A program made the position numbers and the translations under genes. From contig NZ_JAEKFI010000001.1 in assembly GCF_016650635.1 (NCBI RefSeq), positions 1,426,001 through 1,490,000 on the forward strand: a stretch of DNA of 64,000 nucleotides. Direction: 5' to 3'. The notes under the pieces are model-generated. The model saw nothing but the letters and a program-made list of their open reading frames with translations, was not told the DNA's origin and searched no databases. This document shows, one piece after another, positions 15,488 through 23,959 of the stretch (its first letter is position 1; every line of letters begins with the position of its first letter). The DNA comes from Pseudomonas sp. TH43 (GTDB lineage: Bacteria > Pseudomonadota > Gammaproteobacteria > Pseudomonadales > Pseudomonadaceae).

Positions 15488-15758
15488 CTCAAGGGCAGCC
15501 ACCCTTTTGCATACGTACGAAGGATCGTCTGATGCAACCATATAGCCCTAGTTGTACTTCAAGCCTACCTATAAAAAAGCAATTGAATGAGCGCGACACC
15601 ATAACAATAAACTTAACAACATAGCAGCAGATCGAGTGGAACTTATCGAGGGCCATTTCGGGCCCAGACCCTGCCTGTCGATTACTTCCAAGGAAGCAAT
15701 TGCTCGCCTGCCGATTTACCTTTTAGCCAATTTTTGGTACGCAGTTAAGGAGAGAGAC

Positions 15759-16415
15759 ATGGAAACTAGTACAACCCTCCCCAGAAAATATTTTGTCGTC
15801 GTGACTCACAGTACAACGTCCCAGCGCGAACTTGAGAACCTCTTGTCCAGCGAGCGCTTCAATTCATTTGGCACGTCTCAGGCGCAAATGTTTGTTGAAG
15901 GTGTTGCTTCGCCCTCCTCCACTCCGATGGTGATGGAGTTCACATATCCCAGCGTCAGTCGAAAGAACGTCGCCCGCAGTATTGAACATGATACCCAGCG
16001 AATATTGGCCACTCTTGAGTCCGAATGGCTGGCCGCACAATCGACCAATCCTTTCCAGAGCATTCCGGTCATAACCGGCGAAAGCCAGACACCAGTGGCC
16101 ATCGAAGCTGATATGCCTGCCAGCGAAACCTGGCATCTCGATGATGATCAGGGCGCACTGGTAAAAGACGATGTCGAGATCAGCCTTACGGGCCTGGAAA
16201 CAGCGCTGGTCAGAAAAATGCTCAACCATGAAGAGCGTGTTGTCAGCCGCGACGATTTGATTCTGAGCATCGGTCGAGAGCCGGAACAATACCGTGGCCT
16301 GGAAATGTGCCTGAGTCGCCTTCAGGACAAATTCAAAAGCGCGAGTAACGGTGAGCGCTTGTTTCGCGCCGTCAGAAATCGCGGTTACTGCTTGATCCAG
16401 GAAATCGTCGCGTAA
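15759..16415 (+). CDS. Winged-helix regulator, second copy in tandem
   Basis: A 218-residue protein from an ATG with a strong AAGGAGAG site. The C-terminal part (ISLTGLETALVRKMLNHEERVVSRDDLI...GLEMCLSRLQDKF...FRAVRNRGYCLI) is a winged helix of the OmpR/PhoB type. The N-terminus (RKYFVVVTHSTTSQRELENLL) has no receiver signature. It is divergent from the protein at 14747 but similar in plan. Its place directly upstream of the initiating sugar-transferase gene suggests a role in control of the locus. Confidence 0.8.
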   Translation: METSTTLPRKYFVVVTHSTTSQRELENLLSSERFNSFGTSQAQMFVEGVASPSSTPMVMEFTYPSVSRKNVARSIEHDTQRILATLESEWLAAQSTNPFQSIPVITGESQTPVAIEADMPASETWHLDDDQGALVKDDVEISLTGLETALVRKMLNHEERVVSRDDLILSIGREPEQYRGLEMCLSRLQDKFKSASNGERLFRAVRNRGYCLIQEIVA

Positions 16416-16806
16416 TCTCACCCGACACCTGCAAACACAACAAACAGAAAAAGTGCGATTATAAAAACAACAAGAGCACTCTGTTTGGCTACACCTCCCT
16501 CATCAAGATTCCAACTCCCTGCTTCGACCCCTCCAACAGTAACAAATACAACATCATTTATTCACCCTTTGCTCTGCGACCATTTCTAACACTCTAATAT
16601 TTAATTATTAAAAAGTTGGCACTTTGCCATCTTGTTAGAACTCGTCAGACACCATCCCCGCCAATAAATTAGTCTATTGACTGACGACAGTTCGACCTCT
16701 CGACGTTGTTACCTCAGGACACTTTCTACAACAAAAAAAATAAGTCTTCCTAACAACTCGGCTTTCAACTGTTGAAACCTGAATGGACGTCTTTTGGGGA
16801 TATCGT
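16416..16806. other. AT-rich promoter region of the sugar-transferase gene
   Basis: A 391-base gap without a gene. It is strongly AT-rich around 16590-16615. The block TTGTTAGAA-CTCGTC-AGACAC at 16632-16652 closely matches the one at 14632-14654. CTAACAACTCGG at 16750-16761 contains the same TTGTTAG read on the other strand. It probably carries regulator-binding sites and the promoter. Confidence 0.5.
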
Positions 16807-18201
16807 ATGGATCTTTCTCTTAGTATCAATCGAAACACGGGCCTCAAGGGACTGACCTTTTGGGGCCAATGGGCGCTGGCACAGGGCTTTGTTGTAACTC
16901 TGTTGTTCATACTCGCTGAACAGCACACCGGAACCGTCGCGTTCTACTACAGAATGTGCGCAACACTGGCGGTACTGGCCTCGGTGCCGGCTTACACCTT
17001 TAGCGGTGTTTATCGAAAACGTGACAATTATCTGACTGGCCTGGGTCGCCTGTTCATGGGTTGGGCGATGACCATGGCGGCACTGGCGTTCATTGCCTTT
17101 GTCTGCAAGGCCGATGAGTTGTTTTCGCGGCAAGTGATCCTGAGCTGGGCGGTGTACGGTTTCCTCGGTCAGGCACTGTTGTATGCGCCGCTGCATGCGT
17201 TTTCGAAGTTCTATCAGCGCTCGCGTAAAAGCGAGCACAAGACCCTGATTGTCGGGACAGGCGAACTGGCGCTGGGCTTGGCGAAGAAGCTCAGCCAACT
17301 GGAAAACCTGCCGTTGGTAGGGTTGGTCAGCAACGGCGATGTGCCTTCACTGAACGCGGATGCACCACGCATTGTTGGCGATCAGGAAGCGTTGCTGGAG
17401 CTCATCGAGGCGCATGACATCCGCCGCTTGTACATCACCCTGCCGCTGTGCGAAGCGGCGAAGATCGAAGCGATGTACGTCGATCTGCTGGGCGCCAACG
17501 TCGACGTGGTCTGGGTGCCGGATTTGAACGCGCTGACGTTGCTCAATCACTCGGTGAAAGTCGTGGATGGCCTGCCGGCGATCTACTTGAACGAAAGCCC
17601 ACTGACCAGCCGCCCGACGGCTGCGCTGAGCAAAAGTCTGGTGGAAAAAACCGTGGCCCTGCTGGCGATCATTGCGTTGAGTCCGGTGCTGGCGATCATT
17701 GCGCTGGCGGTGAAGCTCACCTCGCCTGGCCCGGTGCTCTTCAAACAGGATCGCCACGGCTGGAATGGCAAGGTGATCAAGGTCTGGAAGTTTCGCTCGA
17801 TGAGCGTGCACGATGACCGCGATGTGAAACAGGCCAGCCGTAATGACTCGCGTATCACGGCTGTCGGTCGCTTTATCCGTCGCACTTCGCTGGATGAATT
17901 GCCACAACTGTTCAACGTGCTGCAAGGGCATATGGCACTCGTTGGCCCGCGTCCGCACGCTGTCGCGCACAACCATTTCTACTCGGGGAAAATCCTTGCC
18001 TACATGGCCCGTCACCGGATTAAACCGGGGATCACCGGCCTCGCTCAGATCAGCGGTTGCCGGGGTGAGACGGATACCCTCGACAAGATGCAGAAGCGTG
18101 TGGAGATTGACCTGCAGTACATCAACAGCTGGTCGTTGTGGCTGGATCTGAAGATCCTGGTCAAGACGCCGTTTACGTTGTTGTCGAAGGATATTTACTG
18201 A
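16807..18201 (+). CDS. Undecaprenyl-phosphate hexose-1-phosphate transferase (WcaJ-like)
   Basis: A 464-residue polyisoprenyl-phosphate sugar transferase. Four to five hydrophobic segments come first, then a nucleotide-binding-like domain (LIVGTGELALGLAKKL). The C-terminal bacterial sugar transferase domain begins at about 285 (EKTVALLAIIALSPVLAII, SPGPVLFKQ, KFRSM, RTSLDELPQLFNVL, GPRP, KPGITGLAQ). It loads the first sugar, probably glucose-1-phosphate, onto the lipid carrier and starts each repeat unit. The start at 16807 follows GGGGA; an in-frame ATG at 16783 is less likely. It is alone on its strand and ends in a terminator. Confidence 0.9.
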   Translation: MDLSLSINRNTGLKGLTFWGQWALAQGFVVTLLFILAEQHTGTVAFYYRMCATLAVLASVPAYTFSGVYRKRDNYLTGLGRLFMGWAMTMAALAFIAFVCKADELFSRQVILSWAVYGFLGQALLYAPLHAFSKFYQRSRKSEHKTLIVGTGELALGLAKKLSQLENLPLVGLVSNGDVPSLNADAPRIVGDQEALLELIEAHDIRRLYITLPLCEAAKIEAMYVDLLGANVDVVWVPDLNALTLLNHSVKVVDGLPAIYLNESPLTSRPTAALSKSLVEKTVALLAIIALSPVLAIIALAVKLTSPGPVLFKQDRHGWNGKVIKVWKFRSMSVHDDRDVKQASRNDSRITAVGRFIRRTSLDELPQLFNVLQGHMALVGPRPHAVAHNHFYSGKILAYMARHRIKPGITGLAQISGCRGETDTLDKMQKRVEIDLQYINSWSLWLDLKILVKTPFTLLSKDIY

Positions 18202-18222
18202 GATCGAAGTTGCACTGCGCAT

Positions 18223-18244
18223 GGGGACGAAAGTCCCCTTTTTT
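18223..18244 (+). terminator. Intrinsic terminator of the sugar-transferase gene
   Basis: GGGGAC, loop GAAA, GTCCCC, then six T residues. Confidence 0.9.
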
Positions 18245-18274
18245 GTGCCTGGGATTTGGGCTCGACGCACAAGC

Positions 18275-18366
18275 CTGTCGGAGCTGGCTTGCCAGCGATG
18301 GCGGTGGGTCAGGCGACATCAATGTTGAATGTGCCGGCCTCATCGCTGGCAAGCCAGCTCCCACAG
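18275..18366. repeat. REP inverted pair (GAGCTGGCTTGCCAGCGATG type)
   Basis: GAGCTGGCTTGCCAGCGATG at 18281-18300 has a perfect inverse at 18341-18360. It is a different REP type from the tandem array that follows. Confidence 0.85.
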
Positions 18367-18450
18367 GGATTTGGGCGTGGCGTGGATTCTGGTTCCTCCA
18401 CATAACGACTGCGGTGGGTCAGGCAACAGGGATGTCGACTGCTCGGACGC

Positions 18451-18750
18451 CTTCGCGAGCAGGCTCACTCCTACAGGGGATTTGTGGTTGGCTGAGGATC
18501 TTTGACGCGACAGATAGCCAATGTGGGAGCGAGCCTGCTCGCGAAAGCGCTGGGTCAGACAACGATGATGCTGACTGTATTGACGCCTTCGCGAGCAGGC
18601 TCACTCCTACAGGGGATTTGTGGTTGGCTGAGGATCTGTGACGTGACAGATGGCCAATGTGGGAGCGAGCCTGCTCGCGAAAGCGCTGGGTCAGGCAACG
18701 ATGATGCTGACTGTATTGACGCCTTCGCGAGCAGGCTCGCTCCCACAGGT
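18451..18750. repeat. 136-bp tandem repeat built from REP pairs
   Basis: The block starting CTTCGCGAGCAGGCTC occurs at 18451, 18587 and 18723, exactly 136 bases apart. The first two units are complete, with only a few differences, and the third contains just the REP arm. Each unit holds one REP and its inverse (TGGGAGCGAGCCTGCTCGCG). The array sits between the converging sugar-transferase and YjbH-like genes. Confidence 0.9.
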
Positions 18751-18776
18751 TACGGGTGTGCCTGAAGGATCGAATG

Positions 18777-20855
18777 TTACTCGGTGATCTTCTCGAAGTT
18801 GCGGTAGAACATGTCGCCTTCGCGGCTGTCGGTCATGGAGTGCAGCTGGAAGCTGCGGTTGAGGCGTGCGCCACCGTCACGGGTCAGCGGCGCCCACACC
18901 AGGTTGGCGCGGCGCATGGTCGACATGCTCATCATTTCGTCGAACGGAATCGACAGATACAGGCCCTTGTCGAAACTACCCTCGCCATACTCGGCACTGC
19001 CTGCGGTGGTGATCGTCGCCCAGGCGCCAAAGCGTACGCCATTGAAAAACTCGCGCGAAATGTCGACCGTCCCGCCCCAATCCCCGGCCAGATAACGTCC
19101 CACGCTGACGGCCGCCAACGTATCGAACGGCAAATCCGTATACCCGGTGATATGCCCGGTCACCACCGAGTAATCGCGCAGCGCAAACCCTTGATCAAAA
19201 TCACGCTGGCGCACCCAGTTGATATCCGCGCCCACCGACCAGCGTTCACCGGTCGGACGGAACAACACCTCGCCGCCCACACCGGCAAACATCGACTCCA
19301 GATAACCGCCATACACCATGCCATACAGGTCTTTATCCAACTGCTCGGCGTGGCTGACCTGGAACAGCGGCATGGTCGTATTGGACGTGGTCAGGTACTG
19401 ACGCAAATCCGTGCGCACACGCGGCAAACCGCTCGGCGCGTCGTAGGTGAATTTGTCGAAGTTGTTGACCAGGTTGGCACTGAGCAACCCGTTCCACCAG
19501 GTGTTGCGATTGAAACGATACTCGGCGTCGGCGTCGGCAGTGAATTGATAGAGCAAACCATCCGGGCCACCGACGTTCTGCTTGAAACCCAGCCCCACGC
19601 CATAACTGAAGTGTTGCGGCGCTTCGGTGTAGAGGGTTTTCTCGTTGTGCGGCATCGCCGGGTTGATCTCGGTGGTGCGGTGCAGCGACTCCAGCGGTTC
19701 CTCGTTGTTGATCACTTCGCGGAAGGTCTGGCGCGGCACGCTGGTCTCTTCCAGCGGCAGGTCGTAGCGCTTGTTGACCACGGTGAACCAGTCGATATCG
19801 TCGTTGACGCTGTTGTCGAGGATCCGACTCGCCCGGCCAACAGCCTTCGGCGCGTGGAAGTAACGCTGCTGCTCGCCATAGACGATCAGCTCGGAATCAC
19901 GCTGCGCAATGCGCTCGACTTTGTAGCCGGCATTCTGCTGCAAGCGCTGCGATACGTTGGCCCAATCGACCTGTTCCATCGACGTAGTCGGCACCTTTGC
20001 CGGCAGCGGCTCAGGCGTCGGATCGTAGGTCTTGGCCGGCGCCTTGCGGCTGACGAAATTGGTGTGGAACGTCACGCCGAACATCGCCGTGTTGCCCCGC
20101 TCCCACGCCGCACTGAGGTCGATCGAATCAGTCACCTTGAACATCGCACCGAAGTTGATCGGCGAGTCCTGATTGATGATGTTGTCTTTGGGCTCGTGCT
20201 TGTAGTCGTTGCCTTCGTATTCGAGTTTCAGGCTGAGGCGATCCCAGGGCGTCTGGTAACTCACGCCGCCGAAGAATGATGGCTTGCCGCGAAAGTACGA
20301 ACCCGAGTTGACGTCACCGGTGCCTTCAAGGGCTGGCCGGGTATCGAAGCGATCACTGACATAGCCCAGCGGGTTGTCGATGTCGCCGCGATTACCGAGG
20401 TAACCCCAGGCAATCCCGGCACTGAAATCGAAGTTGTCGAAGCGCTTGTTGGCGACGAAAAATTCGCTGGAGAACAAACCCGTACCGCCGACGTCTCGCA
20501 TGCCCAGGGCGAAGTCGGGCAACCAGTGGCTTTCCTCCCACAGCCGGACTTTGACGTCGACCGCCTTATCCTTATAGCTTTGGCTGCCGCTCAGGGCCTC
20601 CGAACCGTAAGGCCGGTTGGTGATCGCGGTGTAGCGAAACGAGCCTTCGAGCCAGTCCAAAGGCTGCAACGAAACGCTATAGCGACTGTACGGCTCGGTG
20701 CGGTTGGCGTTGACGCTCAACTCGCCCGCCGGGGCCATGCGCGCCGTCGGCGTCTGCAACAGACCGGTGCCACCAAAGTCACTCTGAGTAATACGTGGCT
20801 CTGCGTGAGCCAAACCACACGGCAATAACAACACAGCTGCAAAACGTAACTTCAA
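18777..20855 (-). CDS. YjbH-family outer-membrane exopolysaccharide protein
   Basis: A 692-residue exported protein with a signal peptide (MKLRFAAVLLLPCGLAHA). The mature part begins QSDFGGTGLLQTPTARM, the hallmark of the YjbH/GfcD family, and shows many short amphipathic strands typical of a beta-barrel lipid-anchored or outer-membrane protein. YjbH/GfcD proteins work with YjbEFG/GfcABC in surface polysaccharide secretion. Its start overlaps the end of the YjbG-like gene by four bases. It is the last gene of the yjbE-wza-yjbF-yjbG-yjbH unit. Confidence 0.85.
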   Translation of the reverse strand: MKLRFAAVLLLPCGLAHAEPRITQSDFGGTGLLQTPTARMAPAGELSVNANRTEPYSRYSVSLQPLDWLEGSFRYTAITNRPYGSEALSGSQSYKDKAVDVKVRLWEESHWLPDFALGMRDVGGTGLFSSEFFVANKRFDNFDFSAGIAWGYLGNRGDIDNPLGYVSDRFDTRPALEGTGDVNSGSYFRGKPSFFGGVSYQTPWDRLSLKLEYEGNDYKHEPKDNIINQDSPINFGAMFKVTDSIDLSAAWERGNTAMFGVTFHTNFVSRKAPAKTYDPTPEPLPAKVPTTSMEQVDWANVSQRLQQNAGYKVERIAQRDSELIVYGEQQRYFHAPKAVGRASRILDNSVNDDIDWFTVVNKRYDLPLEETSVPRQTFREVINNEEPLESLHRTTEINPAMPHNEKTLYTEAPQHFSYGVGLGFKQNVGGPDGLLYQFTADADAEYRFNRNTWWNGLLSANLVNNFDKFTYDAPSGLPRVRTDLRQYLTTSNTTMPLFQVSHAEQLDKDLYGMVYGGYLESMFAGVGGEVLFRPTGERWSVGADINWVRQRDFDQGFALRDYSVVTGHITGYTDLPFDTLAAVSVGRYLAGDWGGTVDISREFFNGVRFGAWATITTAGSAEYGEGSFDKGLYLSIPFDEMMSMSTMRRANLVWAPLTRDGGARLNRSFQLHSMTDSREGDMFYRNFEKITE

Positions 20856-21610
20856 CGAACCACCTCGGCCAGCTGCGTGGCAATAAATTCGGCCAACTGC
20901 TGATTCAGCTCAGGGATAGGCGGATCAAGATCATCATTTTTTACCGGCACCAGAATCTTGCTGCCGGCCACGGGAAAGTGCCCGCTCTCGCGATTCCAGT
21001 GGGCAATGCCGACGCGCTGCGCAGCACCGTTGGGCTGGATCAGCCACAGGTAATCGGCCTCGGCATCGGCCAGAATCGAACAGCCTTGCAGATACTCACG
21101 GGCCTCTTGCAGCGGTTGATACGGCAAGTGGCATGGCTCGGCGACCGCGCCAAGAACCTGCACTTCATCCACCCGCGTTGGGTAGATCAGTCGATCGCCA
21201 TCGTCGAGGCGGATGTTGCGCGCGAAACCCACCTCCAGCGCCACCGGATCGAGATCCGCGACCTGGCGCCCGGTGACCGGCATCTGCCGCACTTCTTCGG
21301 CGATACGCTGCGCCAACGCTGCACGACTCGGTCTGTCGAACAACATTGCCATGCGCTGCAACACGTCGAGATCAAACAACACGCCGACCTTGAGCCGCGT
21401 CTGCTGCTCCACCAGCGACTGACGCAACAAGGCGCCCGCCAGCCAATACCCCTCGGCGTTCGGTACGGCCTCGTTGATCACATCGAGCAAGCGCCCACCC
21501 GCCGGCAACTCGACCGGCCCGGGATTAGCAACATCGCCCGACACGATGACGGCCGCCTGGCTGACACTCGCGACCAGCATCAGGCCCGCCGCCAATATGC
21601 TCAGGCGCAT
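20852..21610 (-). CDS. YjbG/GfcC-family periplasmic protein
   Basis: A 252-residue protein with a signal peptide (RLSILAAGLMLVASVSQA). The mature part, VIVSGDVANPGPVELPAGGRLLDVI, has the ubiquitin-like fold start of GfcC/YjbG, and the C-terminal amphipathic helix (IPELNQQLAEFIATQL) is also typical. The role of the family in capsule or exopolysaccharide export is known in outline only. The start is ATG at 21610 in the overlap TGATG with the YjbF-like gene; a GTG three bases earlier is possible. Confidence 0.85.
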   Translation of the reverse strand: MRLSILAAGLMLVASVSQAAVIVSGDVANPGPVELPAGGRLLDVINEAVPNAEGYWLAGALLRQSLVEQQTRLKVGVLFDLDVLQRMAMLFDRPSRAALAQRIAEEVRQMPVTGRQVADLDPVALEVGFARNIRLDDGDRLIYPTRVDEVQVLGAVAEPCHLPYQPLQEAREYLQGCSILADAEADYLWLIQPNGAAQRVGIAHWNRESGHFPVAGSKILVPVKNDDLDPPIPELNQQLAEFIATQLAEVVR

Positions 21611-22275
21611 CACGGCAGGTGCCTGCGATCAGGGGTCAGTTGCACGACCCTGACGCGCAACTGCGACGTCAGTTGCTGCTCGCTCTGCAAAATGAAACCG
21701 TCACGCGGGTCGACCCAGTAACGATTGGTCGCGCTCAGGCCAATGGCCGGGGCGTCAATCTGCTCATCGACACGCAGCACCGTGTACTCCTTGTCGAGAA
21801 TCTGCAGGGTCTGTTCCGAACGGCGGGAAAAGCGGCTGTTAACGATCACCCCGACTTCCTGACCCTTGTAGAGATCAATCCAGCGCCGCGTGGTGAAACC
21901 GTCCACGACGTGCTGCAGACCTTGTTTGAACGGCGAGTCATCGGACAGCCGCGTGCCATCGAGATCGCCTTCCAGGCCCAGGCCGATGCTGCGCACGGCG
22001 AGGCCATTACGCAGCAGCAGGACTTGTTTGCCGGAGGCGACCCAGAACTGCAGGTCTTCACGCTCACGCACCAGCGCCAGTACCCCGGAGCCGGACGGTG
22101 TGGTCAATTTGAGTTGCGGATAGTTGACCCCGGCGACTTCGGCCGGCGTTACCTCCACTTCATCCGGGCCAACGACCGCTGCCTTGAGGTTGTTCAACGA
22201 AGCACTCATCAGCGGGTTACAGCCACACAACATCAGGGCCGCCATCAGGCAGACGCCAACTTTCAACGTGTTCAC
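21610..22275 (-). CDS. YjbF/GfcB-family lipoprotein
   Basis: A 221-residue outer-membrane lipoprotein. The N-terminus VGVCLMAALMLCGCNPL carries a lipobox ending at Cys19, followed by a small beta-rich domain with LTTPSGSGVLAL and a C-terminal RYWVDPRDGFILQSEQQ typical of the GfcB/YjbF family. It belongs to the exopolysaccharide secretion group. It overlaps the YjbG-like gene and lies 11 bases after the Wza-like gene. Confidence 0.85.
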   Translation of the reverse strand: MNTLKVGVCLMAALMLCGCNPLMSASLNNLKAAVVGPDEVEVTPAEVAGVNYPQLKLTTPSGSGVLALVREREDLQFWVASGKQVLLLRNGLAVRSIGLGLEGDLDGTRLSDDSPFKQGLQHVVDGFTTRRWIDLYKGQEVGVIVNSRFSRRSEQTLQILDKEYTVLRVDEQIDAPAIGLSATNRYWVDPRDGFILQSEQQLTSQLRVRVVQLTPDRRHLP

Positions 22276-22286
22276 AGTCGGCGACC

Positions 22287-23402
22287 TTATTTGCTGTTGT
22301 TACTGTATTCGCTCCAGTTCTTCGCAGCGGAAGCGCCCGTGCCGACAATCGATGCCGAAGGCACCAATTGACTGATCAGACGGTTCCAGCGAGTCACGTT
22401 GGCAGGCCCGACATACACCACGTCCTGCGGGCGGACTTCGAAGTGCGAGGCCAGCGCCATGGCGGTCGGCGATTCGGCTTCCAGCTGATAGATCTTGGCC
22501 GGTTCGACATCGAGGTTTTCCACGCCACGAATGACGTACACCGCGTTGCCGTTGGAGGTGGTCTGGCTCAAGCCTCCGACCGAACCGAGGACATCGGTGA
22601 GATTCATGGTCGCTGTCTTGAAACTCAGCGCGCGCGGTTGGTTGACCTCGCCCATCACGTAGATGCGCTTGTTGTCGTTGTACGGCAGATAGAGCTGGTC
22701 GCCCCCCTTGAGGTAGACGTTTTGCAACTTGGAATCCTGCTGATTGAGCGAATCGAGATTCAACGGATAGGTGCGTCCGCTACGCGTCAGCAACAGCCCG
22801 GACAAATCGGCGTTGTTGGTATCGATACCGGCCGAACCGAGCGCCTCGACCACACTCAGCGGGTTGGTGGAAATTGCTTGCGGGCCGGCCTTGGCCACGG
22901 CGCCGGTGACCACCACCTTCTGACTGGCAAACCGCAGCACGGCAACATCGACTTGTGGCTCGGCGATGAACGCCGACAGTCGCTGCTCGATGTCCGAACG
23001 CAGTTGCTGGATCGTCCGGCCGGCGGCCTGGACTTCCTTGATGAACGGGTAGTACAGCGTGCCGTCGGAACGCACCAGACGGCCGTTGGCATCGATCTGT
23101 TGTTGCGCGCCCGAGGGTGCGGTCAGCTCAGGGTGATCCCACACCGTGATGTACAGGACATCATTGTTGCCAATACGGTATTCGGCAGGTGTCACCAACA
23201 GCTCCGCCGGCAACGACTCACGCTTTTGCGTGGCGCGGTTCATGGCGATCAGCTTGGGCGTAATCGGGATCAGCTCGACCCGGCTGCTCTCACTGGCGCC
23301 CTGGCGGGTGATGCTGCCGGTGCTGAGGTATTGACCGGGGGAAAACATGCAACCTTGCAAAGCGAGACTTGCCAACATTAAAAGATAAACACTACGAGTC
23401 AT
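22287..23402 (-). CDS. Wza-like polysaccharide export lipoprotein
   Basis: A 371-residue outer-membrane exporter. The signal sequence ends in a lipobox (LALQGC, Cys18). The polysaccharide export domain (YRIGNNDVLYITVWDHPELT, around residues 77-96) is followed by SLBB-type domains (KVVVTGAVAKAGPQAI, RIYVMGEVNQPRALSF). The C-terminal helix that would form the outer-membrane pore is in TRWNRLISQLVPSAS. It forms the channel that takes polymer from the periplasm, driven by the Wzc-like protein of this locus. It is co-transcribed with the Yjb-type genes rather than with Wzb and Wzc. Confidence 0.92.
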   Translation of the reverse strand: MTRSVYLLMLASLALQGCMFSPGQYLSTGSITRQGASESSRVELIPITPKLIAMNRATQKRESLPAELLVTPAEYRIGNNDVLYITVWDHPELTAPSGAQQQIDANGRLVRSDGTLYYPFIKEVQAAGRTIQQLRSDIEQRLSAFIAEPQVDVAVLRFASQKVVVTGAVAKAGPQAISTNPLSVVEALGSAGIDTNNADLSGLLLTRSGRTYPLNLDSLNQQDSKLQNVYLKGGDQLYLPYNDNKRIYVMGEVNQPRALSFKTATMNLTDVLGSVGGLSQTTSNGNAVYVIRGVENLDVEPAKIYQLEAESPTAMALASHFEVRPQDVVYVGPANVTRWNRLISQLVPSASIVGTGASAAKNWSEYSNNSK

Positions 23403-23441
23403 AATGGCACTACGCTATTCAAGGGCGAATCCAAAAACAAA

Positions 23442-23465
23442 GTCACCCGACTTGCGTCGGGCGAC
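23442..23465 (-). terminator. Hairpin between yjbE-like and wza-like genes, possible attenuator
   Basis: GTCGCCCGAC, loop GCAA, GTCGGGTGAC (one G-T pair) on the minus strand, followed by TTTGTTTTT. As it lies after the first small gene of the operon, it may allow partial termination so that the YjbE-like product is made in excess. Confidence 0.7.
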
Positions 23466-23492
23466 CTTGTACTGCACTAACAAATGTTCCTG

Positions 23493-23729
23493 TTAGTTGT
23501 GCGTGCCGGTGGTGCCGGTGGTACCCGTCGTACCGGTGGTACCGCCGTTGGCACTGCCACCACTGTTAGACGCCGCTACAGCACTGGCAACCATTGCAGT
23601 ACTGGCTGCAGGCGCTTGAGAAGCCGCTACATTGCCACCTACATTGGTTACCGCTGTCAGCGGTGCTTCAGCAGCGGCAGCCCAGTTGCTCAACATCGAC
23701 AACAGGGCAATTGCCATCACTTTTTTCAT
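23493..23729 (-). CDS. YjbE-like small secreted protein
   Basis: A 78-residue protein with a signal peptide (KKVMAIALLSMLSNWAAA). The mature part is low-complexity, rich in Ala, Ser, Gly and Thr, and ends with repeated GTT units (GGTTGTTGTTGTTGTHN). This matches the composition and layout of E. coli YjbE, first gene of the yjbEFGH operon. Its function is unknown. AAGGAG lies before the start. The wza-like gene sits between it and yjbF, unlike the E. coli order. Confidence 0.75.
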   Translation of the reverse strand: MKKVMAIALLSMLSNWAAAAEAPLTAVTNVGGNVAASQAPAASTAMVASAVAASNSGGSANGGTTGTTGTTGTTGTHN

Positions 23730-23904
23730 ATCAACTCCTTTCTAACATTCGATCTGTTAAAAACTGATCTGTGCTAGAGGTGGTAGCGTTCAAGTCCGCA
23801 AAAAGCGCGAACAAGATCCGTTGTTCTTTCACAGTCTTACGCAACTGATAAAAGTCGAACGGCAGGTTTATATCTACGGACTTGCAAAAGGCATTGCCAG
23901 TGTA

Positions 23905-23942
23905 ATTTCCCGACGTTATCTAACAACCTGACTGAAAATAAC
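23905..23942. promoter_or_regulatory. Shared motifs upstream of the yjbE-wza operon
   Basis: TTGTTAGATAACGTCGGG on the minus strand (23926 down to 23909) resembles the motif at 14632 and 16632. GACTGAAAATAAC at 23930-23942 recurs with one or two changes at 25179, 36406 and 36444. TAACAACCTGACT (23921-23933) recurs at 25255-25267 before galU. All are in gaps of the polysaccharide locus. Confidence 0.5.
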
Positions 23943-23959
23943 ATTGGACTAAATGGCCA

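Noticed and set aside
16617..16633. Sigma-54 promoter (TTGGCACTTTGCC)
   Set aside because: The GG and GC elements do not have the required spacing.
18451..18750. Possible CRISPR array
   Set aside because: The repeats are 136 bases long, palindromic REP pairs, with no short unique spacers and no cas genes nearby.
18138..18765. Frames within the REP array between the transferase and yjbH-like genes
   Set aside because: They consist of translated REP repeats and vary with copy number.
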